The notes under the pieces: model-generated
Database searches by the model: none
Told to the model about the DNA's origin: nothing
What the model saw: only the letters and a program-made list of their open reading frames with translations
Shown: in pieces, positions 49,410 through 57,312 of the stretch
Numbering within the stretch: position 1 is the stretch's first letter
Layout: each line of letters starts with the position of its first letter
Translations under genes and position numbers: made by a program
Source: Comamonadaceae bacterium
GTDB taxonomy: Bacteria > Pseudomonadota > Gammaproteobacteria > Burkholderiales > Burkholderiaceae_C
Assembly: GCA_027490925.1 (NCBI GenBank)
Contig: JAIXXF010000038.1
Span: 1 to 64,000 of the forward strand
Length of the DNA stretch: 64,000 bases
Direction of reading: 5' to 3'

Positions 49410-50888
49410 ATGCACCCCATCGCGCCGCCACCCAACGCCCAGCGCCGGGCGCTGGTGCAAGCGGGAACGCTGATGCTGCTTTTGGGCGCGCACCAGATCG
49501 CGCGGGGCGCCACCATCGTCGCGGTGCGGGTCTGGCCTGCCCAGGAGTACACGCGCGTGACCGTCGAGTCCGACACCGCGCTGGCCGCCAGACCGCAGTT
49601 TGTGCCATCGCCGCCGCGCTTGGCGGTGGACATCGACGGCATTGAACTGAGCCCGACGCTGCGTCAGTTGGTGGGCAACGTCGGGGCGGACGACCCCTTC
49701 ATCAGCGGGGTTCGTGTGGGGCAGTTCACACCCCAGGTGGTGCGGCTGGTGCTGGACCTCAAGCAGCCCGTCTTGCCCCAGGTCTTTGGCCTGCCACCGG
49801 TGGCCCCTTACCTGCACCGGCTGGTGCTGGACCTTCACCCCGCGCACGCGGTGGATCCGCTGGAAGCGCTGATCGCGCAGCGGCTAAACGCCGGATTGCC
49901 TGGCCAGGGACGGGCCCACCCGGCGCCCGCGACCGCCCTCGCCACACCACCCGTCCACTCACCACCCGTCCACTCACCACCCGCCCACTCACCACCCGCC
50001 CACTCACCACCCAACCGGGCAGCGCTGGCGGCAGACCCGCTGGGCGAGCTGATTGCCTCGAAGGCCGCCCGCCCGGCCACAACCACCCCAGCCCGCCCGC
50101 AGACCCCGTCTGGCGCCCTGTCCGGTACCACCACCGCCTCGGCAGGCGCGACCGACCGGCTGATCATCGTGGCCCTGGACCCCGGCCACGGCGGCGAAGA
50201 CCCTGGTGCGATCGGGCCGAACGGCACGCGGGAAAAGGACGTGGTGCTGCAAATCGCCCAGCGCCTGCGCGACCGCATCAACGCCACCACCCTCCACGGC
50301 CCACGCGGCGAGCAGCAAATGCGCGCCTATCTGACGCGGGACGCCGATTTCTTTGTGCCGCTCCAGGTACGGGTGCAAAAAGCCCGGCGGGTGCAGGCCG
50401 ACCTGTTCGTCAGCCTGCACGCAGACGCCTTCTTCACGCCGCAGGCGCGTGGCGCGAGCGTGTTCGCCCTGAGCGAGGGCGCCGCGTCCAGCACCGCCGC
50501 GCGGTGGATGGCCGACAAAGAGAATAAGGCCGATGTGGTGGGCGGGCTCAACATGGGCAGCAAAGACAGCCAGGTGCAACACGCGCTGCTGGACATGAGC
50601 ACCACCGCCCAAATCAAGGACAGCCTGCAACTTGGCCATGCGCTGCTGGGCGAAATCGGCCACGTGGGCAAGCTGCACAAACCCCGGGTCGAACAGGCCG
50701 GTTTCGCGGTGCTGAAAGCCCCCGACATCCCCAGTGTGCTGGTGGAAACCGCATTCATCAGCAACCCGGAAGAAGAAGCCCTGCTAACCAGCGAGGCCTA
50801 CCAAGAACAACTGGCCGACGCGGTGATGCGCGGCATCGAACGCTACTTTGCCAAGAACCCACCGCTGGCGCGGCCACGGTCTCTCTGA
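49410..50888 (+). CDS. amiC: N-acetylmuramoyl-L-alanine amidase (AmiB/AmiC-type)
   Basis: Periplasmic amidase that cuts septal peptidoglycan for daughter separation. 492 residues: signal peptide (LVQAGTLMLLLGAHQIARG), an AMIN domain (VAVRVWPAQEYTRVTVESD...DDPFISGVRVGQFTPQVVRLVLDLKQPV), a Pro/His/Ser linker with four 15-bp tandem repeats (PPVHS/PPAHS), then the Amidase_3 zinc domain (ALDPGHGGEDPGAIGPNGTREKDVVLQIAQRLRDRI; SLHADAFFTPQARGASVFALSEG; VETAFISNPEEEALL). GHGG His, the Glu and SLHAD His are zinc ligands. Starts 2 bases after tsaE. The tsaE-amidase-mutL order is widely conserved. Confidence 0.95.
   Translation: MHPIAPPPNAQRRALVQAGTLMLLLGAHQIARGATIVAVRVWPAQEYTRVTVESDTALAARPQFVPSPPRLAVDIDGIELSPTLRQLVGNVGADDPFISGVRVGQFTPQVVRLVLDLKQPVLPQVFGLPPVAPYLHRLVLDLHPAHAVDPLEALIAQRLNAGLPGQGRAHPAPATALATPPVHSPPVHSPPAHSPPAHSPPNRAALAADPLGELIASKAARPATTTPARPQTPSGALSGTTTASAGATDRLIIVALDPGHGGEDPGAIGPNGTREKDVVLQIAQRLRDRINATTLHGPRGEQQMRAYLTRDADFFVPLQVRVQKARRVQADLFVSLHADAFFTPQARGASVFALSEGAASSTAARWMADKENKADVVGGLNMGSKDSQVQHALLDMSTTAQIKDSLQLGHALLGEIGHVGKLHKPRVEQAGFAVLKAPDIPSVLVETAFISNPEEEALLTSEAYQEQLADAVMRGIERYFAKNPPLARPRSL
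49947..50006 (+). repeat. Four tandem 15-bp repeats in amiC linker
   Basis: CCACCCGTCCACTCA occurs twice, then with one base change (CCACCCGCCCACTCA) twice more, followed by a partial unit. In frame it encodes PPVHS x2 and PPAHS x2. Copy number is likely to vary among strains. Confidence 0.85.
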
Positions 50889-50960
50889 CCGCCCCCGGCA
50901 AGCCCGGCGCCCCAGCAGATGGGGTTCAACGGATGGCCCAGGCGACCACCGAGTGGCCAA

Positions 50961-51620
50961 TCACCCCCCAGCGCGCGCGGTGCCTGCCCAGCGGGCCCGT
51001 ACCGCCCCCACCAACACCACCAAGCCGGGAAGGATCACCATCGCCCAGATGATTTTGCTCAGGTTAGCTTGCACCCAGGGCGTGTTGCCAAACAGGTAAC
51101 CGGCCCCGACCAAACCCAGCACCCACAGCAGTGCGCCGCCCACGTTGTATGCGGTGAACCGGGCGCGATTCATGTCCGCCACACCCGCCACGAACGGCGC
51201 GAAGGTGCGCACGAACGGCATAAAGCGCGCAATCACGATGGTGATGCCGCCGTGCCGCTCGTAAAAGTCATGGGCCTGGTCGAACGCGCGCTTGTTGAAA
51301 AAGCGCGACTGCTCCCACTGAAAAACCCTGGGCCCAAAGTACCGGCCCACAGCGCAGTTGCACTGGTCGCCCAGAATCGCCGCGACCAACAGCACCGCAC
51401 ATGCCACCGGCAGACTCATGAGCCCCACCCCGCACAAAGCACCCACGATGAACAGCAGCGAGTCACCGGGCAAAAACGGCATCACCACCACACCGGTCTC
51501 GGTGAACACGATCAGGAACAACAGCGCGTAGACCCAAGCGCCGTACTGGTGCACGAACAGCTCCAAGTGCTTGTCCACATGCACCACGAAGTCGACCAAA
51601 TGAGCGATGAGTTCAATCAT
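50961..51620 (-). CDS. DedA-family membrane protein
   Basis: 219-residue DedA/SNARE-associated protein implicated in membrane lipid flipping and envelope stability. Marks: VVMPFLPGDSLLFIVGALCGVG, GRYFGPRVFQWEQSRFFNKRAFDQAHDFYERHGGITIVIARFMPFVRTFAPFVAGVADMNRARFTAYNVGGALLWVLGL, with the family F/YxxxG and RxxPxxR patterns. Four or five hydrophobic helices. It lies on the minus strand between amiC and mutL, so it interrupts the otherwise conserved amidase-mutL neighbourhood. Confidence 0.93.
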   Translation of the reverse strand: MIELIAHLVDFVVHVDKHLELFVHQYGAWVYALLFLIVFTETGVVVMPFLPGDSLLFIVGALCGVGLMSLPVACAVLLVAAILGDQCNCAVGRYFGPRVFQWEQSRFFNKRAFDQAHDFYERHGGITIVIARFMPFVRTFAPFVAGVADMNRARFTAYNVGGALLWVLGLVGAGYLFGNTPWVQANLSKIIWAMVILPGLVVLVGAVRARWAGTARAGG

Positions 51621-51654
51621 GCCGAGAATGATACGTGCCGCGTAAACTCATTCC

Positions 51655-53553
51655 ATGTCCACCACCGCCCCGCGACGCCCAATCCGTGACCTGCCCGACG
51701 AACTGATCAGTCAGATCGCCGCTGGCGAGGTGGTCGAGCGCCCCGCCTCGGTGGTGCGCGAGCTGGTGGACAACGCGCTGGATGCGGGCGCGCGGCAGAT
51801 CACCGTGCGGCTCGTGGCCGGTGGCGTGCGGCTGATCTCGGTCGAAGACGACGGCGGCGGCATCCCGCGCGATGAGCTGCCCTTGGCGTTGCGCCGCCAC
51901 GCCACCAGCAAGATTGGCAGCTTGAACGACCTGGAATCGGTGGCGACCATGGGGTTCCGCGGCGAGGCGCTGGCCGCCATTGGCGCAGTGTCTGAGTTGG
52001 CGCTGATGTCCCGTCCGGCGGGCCAGGACCACGCTTTTTTGCTGGACGGCCGCAGCGGTGAAATCCGCCCGGTGGCACGCGCCGCCGGTACCACGGTGGA
52101 AGTCAAAGAGCTGTTCTTCAGCACCCCCGCCCGGCGCAAGTTCTTGAAATCTGACGCCACAGAGCTCGCCCACTGCATCGAAGCGGTGCGCCGCCACGCG
52201 CTGGGCCGACCCGACGTTGGTTTTGCCATCTGGCACGAAGGCAAGTTGACCGAACAGTGGCGCGCCTGCACCGGCTCCGATGCACACGACCAGCGCCTGG
52301 CCGATATGTTCGGCACCGACTGGCTGACCGACAGCGTGGCGGTGACGCACCGACAAGGCGGCATCACCGTCACCGGGCGGGCCGGCACGCCCAACGCCGC
52401 CCGGTCCCGTGGCGACCAGCAGTTCGCCTACGTCAACGGCCGCTTCGTGCGGGACAAAGTGCTTGCCCATGCCGCCCGCAGCGCGTTCGAGGACGTGCTG
52501 CACGGCCAGCGCCAGCCGGTCTATGCCCTCCACCTGCAGATGGACCCGACCCGGGTGGACGTCAATGTGCACCCCACCAAGATCGAGGTGCGCTTTCGCG
52601 ATGGCCGCGAGGTCCACCAAGCGGTGCGCCATGCGGTCGAGAACGCCCTGGCCCAGCCACGCGCCGCCGCGCTCGGCGCCGCCCCCCAGGCCGAGCCGTT
52701 GGCGCAAAAAAGCGGTTTTTTAGGCTCTGACGCCCGCGCAGACCACTCTTGGCATTCAAATGGGACACCAGCCCCCGCCCTGCGCTCACAGTCTGCTCTT
52801 GATTTTGTAGCAAAACAATCGACCTGGCCCGCCACAAGTCCCTCCGCTAGCGACGGCTTTGACGCCCACCCTGGACCACACCGCGCCACCGAGCGCGAGG
52901 CCGCTTTCGCCCACCCCGGCCCCGCGGCCTTCGCGAGCGGTCAGCCGGTCGCATCGGCGCCGCCCGACGCCTGGCCGCTCGGCCGTGCCATCGCCCAACT
53001 GCAAGGGGTCTACATCCTGGCAGAGAACGCCCACGGGCTGGTGGTGGTCGACATGCACGCCGCGCACGAGCGCATCGTTTACGAACGGCTCAAGGCTCAG
53101 CTCGACGACAGCGCCATGGCCAGCCAGCCGCTGCTGATCCCCGTCACCTTCGCTGCCACACCACAAGAAATCGCGACCGCCGAGGCCCAGACCGAGGTGC
53201 TGCACACGCTGGGTTTGGACGTGACCCAGTTCTCGCCCAAGACCCTGGCTGTGCGCGCCGTGCCGGGTCCGCTGGTGCTGGGGGATGCCGCGGCGTTGGC
53301 GCGCAGCGTGTTGGCCGAGCTGGCCAGCGTGGACGGCAGCGGCGTGGTGCGCCGCGCGCGCGACGAACTGCTCGCCACCATGGCCTGCCACGGCGCGGTG
53401 CGCGCCAACCGGCGACTGACACTGGAGGAAATGAACGCGCTGTTGCGCGACATGGAGCACACCGAACGCGCCGACCAGTGCAACCATGGCCGCCCCACCT
53501 GGCGTCAGATCACCCTGCGTGAGCTCGACCAGTTGTTCCTGCGCGGGCGCTGA
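51655..53553 (+). CDS. mutL: DNA mismatch repair protein MutL
   Basis: 632-residue mismatch repair protein. The GHKL ATPase N-domain shows IRDLPDELISQIAAGEVVERPASVVRELVDNALDAGARQITV, GFRGEALAAIGAVSELALMSR and NGRFVRDKVLAHAARSAF. Linker residues about 345-435 are Pro/Ala/His-rich and include an AT-rich repeat island at 52795. The C-terminal domain contains VVVDMHAAHERIVYERLK, a match to the DQHA(x)2E(x)4E endonuclease motif with Met for Gln, and ACHGAVRANRRLTLEEMNALLRDME, QCNHGRPTWRQ. Nicking activity is therefore likely. Next gene starts 9 bases after the stop. Confidence 0.96.
   Translation: MSTTAPRRPIRDLPDELISQIAAGEVVERPASVVRELVDNALDAGARQITVRLVAGGVRLISVEDDGGGIPRDELPLALRRHATSKIGSLNDLESVATMGFRGEALAAIGAVSELALMSRPAGQDHAFLLDGRSGEIRPVARAAGTTVEVKELFFSTPARRKFLKSDATELAHCIEAVRRHALGRPDVGFAIWHEGKLTEQWRACTGSDAHDQRLADMFGTDWLTDSVAVTHRQGGITVTGRAGTPNAARSRGDQQFAYVNGRFVRDKVLAHAARSAFEDVLHGQRQPVYALHLQMDPTRVDVNVHPTKIEVRFRDGREVHQAVRHAVENALAQPRAAALGAAPQAEPLAQKSGFLGSDARADHSWHSNGTPAPALRSQSALDFVAKQSTWPATSPSASDGFDAHPGPHRATEREAAFAHPGPAAFASGQPVASAPPDAWPLGRAIAQLQGVYILAENAHGLVVVDMHAAHERIVYERLKAQLDDSAMASQPLLIPVTFAATPQEIATAEAQTEVLHTLGLDVTQFSPKTLAVRAVPGPLVLGDAAALARSVLAELASVDGSGVVRRARDELLATMACHGAVRANRRLTLEEMNALLRDMEHTERADQCNHGRPTWRQITLRELDQLFLRGR
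52795..52811. repeat. Dispersed repeat, GCTC-N9-TAGC (in mutL linker)
   Basis: GCTCTTGATTTTGTAGC inside the mutL linker (encoding part of SALDFVAKQ). The island is AT-rich in a GC-rich gene and shares the core with 47749 and, on the other strand, 21676. Confidence 0.5.
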
Positions 53554-53562
53554 TCAGCCACC

Positions 53563-54399
53563 ATGCCCCGCTGGTCCGTCTTGTCCGCCCTGCTGCTGGG
53601 CACCGCCTCGCTACTGGGTTGCCATGCGCTGGACACCCAACAGCGCGCCTGGATCTTTCAGCCCAGCGACCGCAGTTGGAACGGCTCGGCCGACCGCACC
53701 GCAGGCATGACCGACGTCTGGATCGACTTCACCTCGCGCGTCACTGGCGCCCCCACCCGTCTGCACGGTCTGTGGTTGCCCGCCGACCGTGCAGACGCAC
53801 CGGTGCTGCTGTACCTGCACGGCGCGCGCTGGAACGTGGTGGGCTCCGCGAACCGCATGCGCCGCATGCAGGCGCTGGGTTTCTCGGTGCTCGGCATCGA
53901 CTACCGCGGCTTTGGCAAAAGCAGCCCCGAACTGCCGTCAGAGGCCATGGCCAGCGAGGACGCCCGCGCCGCTTGGGATTGGCTGTCGGAGCGGCACCCG
54001 GATCGGTCTCGCTATATTTTTGGCCACTCGCTGGGTGGGGCGATCGCCATCGACCTGGCCGCCCAGGTCGACGATGAGCGCGGCACCCTGGTGGAGGGCA
54101 CCTTCACCTCCATCGCCGATGTGGTGCGCACCCTGCCGTGGGGCTGGTTGCCCGTCGGCCCGCTGATCACCCAGCGTTTCGAGTCGGTGCAAAAGGTCGC
54201 GCGCATCGGCTCGCCTTTGGTGGTGGTGCACGGCACCGAAGACCGGCTGATCCCGCCTGAGCTGGGCCGACGCCTGTTCGACGCCGCCGCCGAGCCCAAG
54301 GTGTGGGTTCCAGTGGAAGGCGGTGCCCACCACAACACCCACGCCATCGGCCAGCCCCACTACCGAGCGGCGCTCGCGCAGCTGTTTTCTTTGCCCTGA
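53563..54399 (+). CDS. Alpha/beta-fold hydrolase, lipoprotein
   Basis: 278-residue alpha/beta hydrolase. MPRWSVLSALLLGTASLLGCHALDTQ is a lipoprotein signal with lipobox LLGC. Catalytic landmarks: YLHGARWN (oxyanion region), the nucleophile elbow YIFGHSLGGAIAIDLA, an Asp in TEDRLIPPELG and His in GAHHNTH. Similar to serine aminopeptidase/BAAT-type esterases. It begins 9 bases after mutL, probably in the same transcript, and precedes an MFS transporter. Substrate unknown. Confidence 0.8.
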   Translation: MPRWSVLSALLLGTASLLGCHALDTQQRAWIFQPSDRSWNGSADRTAGMTDVWIDFTSRVTGAPTRLHGLWLPADRADAPVLLYLHGARWNVVGSANRMRRMQALGFSVLGIDYRGFGKSSPELPSEAMASEDARAAWDWLSERHPDRSRYIFGHSLGGAIAIDLAAQVDDERGTLVEGTFTSIADVVRTLPWGWLPVGPLITQRFESVQKVARIGSPLVVVHGTEDRLIPPELGRRLFDAAAEPKVWVPVEGGAHHNTHAIGQPHYRAALAQLFSLP

Positions 54400-54454
54400 G
54401 CAGTCGGGCGGCCGCGCGGGTCCGTGCTGCAAGGGCTTCTGCTACGCTCAAACC

Positions 54455-55741
54455 ATGCCCCGCCCCCTGACCGAAGGCCCGCCCGCTGGCACCCCGCCAC
54501 AGCCGACACCGGGCCCGGCTGTCGGCCCCATGCCCGCACGGCGGGTGGTGCTGTTGCTGGCCATGCTCCTGGGCATACAACCCGTCACCACCGACCTCTA
54601 CTTGCCCGGGCTGCCAGACCTGACCACCGGCTTCGGCGCGCCGGTGGCACAGGCCCAGCTGACGCTGACAGCGCTGCTGCTGGCGTTTGGCATGTCGCAA
54701 CTGGTGTGGGGCCCGCTGTCGGACCGTTTTGGCCGCCGCCCCGTCCTGCTGTGGGGGTTGGCGGCTTATGTGCTGGGGTCGGTGGCCTGCGTGCTGGCAC
54801 CGTCCATGGCCATGCTGATCGCCTGGCGGGCGGTGCAAGGCGCGGCCATGGGCGCCAGCGTGATGTGCGCCCGCGCCATCGTGCGGGACCTGTACGCCCC
54901 TGAAGACGGGGCCCGCGTCATGTCGCGCGCCCTCACCGGGCTGGGGGTGATCGCTTGCCTGAGCGCCCCCGCGGGCAGCCTGCTGTTGGCGCTTGGCGGC
55001 TGGCGCGCAGCGCTGGCGATGCTCGCAGTGTTTGGCGCCGTGGCCTGGGCCCTGGTGGCCTGGGGCCTGCAAGAAACCGCCCCCACAGCCCGCGCGGGCG
55101 TGCTCCGACCGGGCGCGTTGCTGGGCACTTGGCAACGCATCTTGAGCCACCCCACTTTCTGGGCCCACTCGTTGCTGACGCTGTCCACCTACGGCGCGCT
55201 GTTCACCTTTCTGGCGGCGTCGTCGTTTGTGCTGATGGATGTCACGGGTCTGAGCCGACTGCAGTACGGCGGCGTCATGTTCAGCATGTCACTGGTCTAC
55301 ATCGGCGGCACTTTTCTGTGCCGCCACTGGCTGGCCCGCCTCGGTTTGCAACAAACCATCGCTCGGGGCGCTTGGCTGACCCTCGCCGGTGGCACCACCA
55401 TGGGCGTGCTGGCCTGGGCGGGGGTGCACCACCCGCTGGCCTTGGTGCTGCCGTTCGGCCTGTGTGCGGTGGGCCACGGCATTCACCAACCGTGCGGCCA
55501 GATCGGCGCGGTGGGGCCGTTCCCGCAGGCCGCGGGCACCGCCTCGGCGCTGAATGGCTGCCTGATGATGCTGACCGCGTTCGCCATGGGCGGCTGGATT
55601 GGCGCCCGGCTGGACGGCACGGTCTTCGCGCTCAGCCACGGCGTGTGGTTTTGGAGCGGGTGCGTGGCCCTGGCCGCCTGGGGCTTGGTGCCGCGTTGGG
55701 GGCGGTTGGCGGCCTCCCCTGTGCCGTGGGCCAAGACATGA
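54455..55741 (+). CDS. Bcr/CflA-type MFS drug transporter
   Basis: 428-residue major facilitator with about 12 helices. [28 protein letters not shown] carries the [12 protein letters not shown] motif of Bcr/CflA proteins, which export bicyclomycin, sulfonamides or cysteine. [24 protein letters not shown] is the loop 2-3 motif of MFS ([11 protein letters not shown]). The start at 54455 gives a Pro-rich N-terminus; MPARR at 54530 is possible. Its stop overlaps miaA by 4 bases (ATGA). Confidence 0.88.
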   Translation: MPRPLTEGPPAGTPPQPTPGPAVGPMPARRVVLLLAMLLGIQPVTTDLYLPGLPDLTTGFGAPVAQAQLTLTALLLAFGMSQLVWGPLSDRFGRRPVLLWGLAAYVLGSVACVLAPSMAMLIAWRAVQGAAMGASVMCARAIVRDLYAPEDGARVMSRALTGLGVIACLSAPAGSLLLALGGWRAALAMLAVFGAVAWALVAWGLQETAPTARAGVLRPGALLGTWQRILSHPTFWAHSLLTLSTYGALFTFLAASSFVLMDVTGLSRLQYGGVMFSMSLVYIGGTFLCRHWLARLGLQQTIARGAWLTLAGGTTMGVLAWAGVHHPLALVLPFGLCAVGHGIHQPCGQIGAVGPFPQAAGTASALNGCLMMLTAFAMGGWIGARLDGTVFALSHGVWFWSGCVALAAWGLVPRWGRLAASPVPWAKT

Positions 55742-56667
55742 GCGCCCCCCCTGTTCCGATTTGCCTGGTCGGACCCACCGCGGCAGGCAAAACCGCGGCG
55801 GCCCTGGCGCTGGCCGAGCGCGAGCCGTGTGAGGTCATCAGCGTCGATTCGGCCCTGGTCTACTGCGGCATGGACATCGGTACCGCCAAACCCAGCCTGG
55901 CCGAGCGGGCCGCGGTGACCCACCACTTGATCGATGTGCGCGACCCTTTGCAGGCCTACAGCGCCGCCGAGTTCGTGGCCGATGCCACCCGGCTGGTGGC
56001 CGAGGTCCAGGCCCGCGGCCGCCGCCCACTGCTGGTGGGTGGCACCCTGCTGTACCTCAAAGCGCTGTTCGATGGACTGGACGACATGCCCAAAGCCAAC
56101 CCGGCTGTGCGCGCTGAACTTGAGGCCGATGCCGCCCGATGGGGTTGGCCCGCGCTGCACGCCCGTTTGGCAAGCGTCGACCCCACGACCGCTGCGCGGT
56201 TGTCGCCGAACGACAGCCAGCGCATCCAGCGCGCTCTGGAGGTGTACCGGCTCACCGGCCAGCCACTGGCCCACTTCCACACCGCCAAAGCGGCCCGCCC
56301 CGCCAAGGCCTGGCCGCTGGTCTCGCTCGAACCCACCGACCGGTCGTGGTTGCACTTGCGCATCGCCCAGCGGTTCGACGCCATGCTCGCCGGTGGCTTT
56401 CTCGAAGAGGTGCAGGCCCTGCGCGCCCGGGGCGACCTGCACCCCAACCTGCCATCGATGCGCTGCGTCGGCTATCGACAGGCCTGGGAAGCGCTGGACG
56501 GCGCGTGCCGCATGGCCGATCTGCGCGAAAAAGGCATCGCTGCCACCCGACAACTCGCCAAGCGGCAGATCACCTGGCTGCGCAGCATGCCGCAGCGCCA
56601 CGTGGTGGCCTGCGATGACCCCACGGCCTTGTCGCAGGTGCTGGCCCTGGTGAAATCCATCGCATGA
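55738..56667 (+). CDS. miaA: tRNA dimethylallyltransferase MiaA
   Basis: Transfers a dimethylallyl group to A37 of tRNAs reading UNN codons, the first step to ms2i6A. 309 residues: P-loop [84 protein letters not shown] and [19 protein letters not shown] plus QITWLRSMP. Starts inside the MFS stop. In enterobacteria miaA follows mutL directly and hfq follows miaA; here hydrolase and MFS genes are inserted and no hfq appears. Confidence 0.96.
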   Translation: MSAPPVPICLVGPTAAGKTAAALALAEREPCEVISVDSALVYCGMDIGTAKPSLAERAAVTHHLIDVRDPLQAYSAAEFVADATRLVAEVQARGRRPLLVGGTLLYLKALFDGLDDMPKANPAVRAELEADAARWGWPALHARLASVDPTTAARLSPNDSQRIQRALEVYRLTGQPLAHFHTAKAARPAKAWPLVSLEPTDRSWLHLRIAQRFDAMLAGGFLEEVQALRARGDLHPNLPSMRCVGYRQAWEALDGACRMADLREKGIAATRQLAKRQITWLRSMPQRHVVACDDPTALSQVLALVKSIA

Positions 56668-57308
56668 GTCTGTCTGTCCAAGGCCTGGCCAAGCGCTATG
56701 GCAACGCCACCGTGTTCCAAGATGTGTCGCTCGATGTCGCCCCCGGCGAGTTCGTGGCCATCGTTGGCGAATCGGGCGTGGGCAAATCCACCTTACTCAA
56801 TTGCATGGCGGGCCTGGATGACTGGGACGCAGGCCACATCCGGCTCGACGGCACCGCGCTTGATGCGCTGGACGACACCGGCCGCGCGCTGTGGCGCCGC
56901 CAGCACGTGGGCTTTGTGTTCCAGGCCTTTCATGTGCTGCCACACCTCGATGTGGACCAGAACGTGGCCCTGCCCCTGCTGCTGCTTCAGCGGCCCGATG
57001 CCGATCGGGTCCGCGCCATGCTGACGGCGGTGGGGTTGGACGGGCTGGGCACGCGCCTGCCGCAGCAGCTCTCGGGTGGCCAGTTGCAACGCGTAGCGAT
57101 CGCCCGCGCATTGGTCCACCGACCGCGCCTGCTGCTGGCCGACGAGCCCACCGGCAACCTCGACCCCAGCACCGCCGCCAAGGTGATGGACGTGCTCCAG
57201 GCGCAATGCCGCGCCAGCGGCGCCAGCCTGGTGCTGGTCACCCACTCCGACCACGCGGCAGAACGCGCCGACCGGGTGTTGCGCCTGACGGCCCACGGCA
57301 TGGGCTGA
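56664..57308 (+). CDS. ABC transporter ATP-binding protein (LolD/MacB-type)
   Basis: 214-residue ATPase. Walker [15 protein letters not shown]-loop [28 protein letters not shown], signature [19 protein letters not shown], Walker [13 protein letters not shown] and switch His THSDHA. The length and the QAFHVLPHL motif fit the LolD/DevA/MacB group that powers FtsX-type permeases. Overlaps miaA by 4 bases and ends 4 bases before its permease. Confidence 0.93.
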   Translation: MSLSVQGLAKRYGNATVFQDVSLDVAPGEFVAIVGESGVGKSTLLNCMAGLDDWDAGHIRLDGTALDALDDTGRALWRRQHVGFVFQAFHVLPHLDVDQNVALPLLLLQRPDADRVRAMLTAVGLDGLGTRLPQQLSGGQLQRVAIARALVHRPRLLLADEPTGNLDPSTAAKVMDVLQAQCRASGASLVLVTHSDHAAERADRVLRLTAHGMG

Positions 57309-57312
57309 CCCG

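Noticed and set aside
49947-50006. CRISPR-like tandem repeat
   Set aside because: The units are contiguous, have no spacers, and encode an in-frame Pro/His/Ser linker of amiC.
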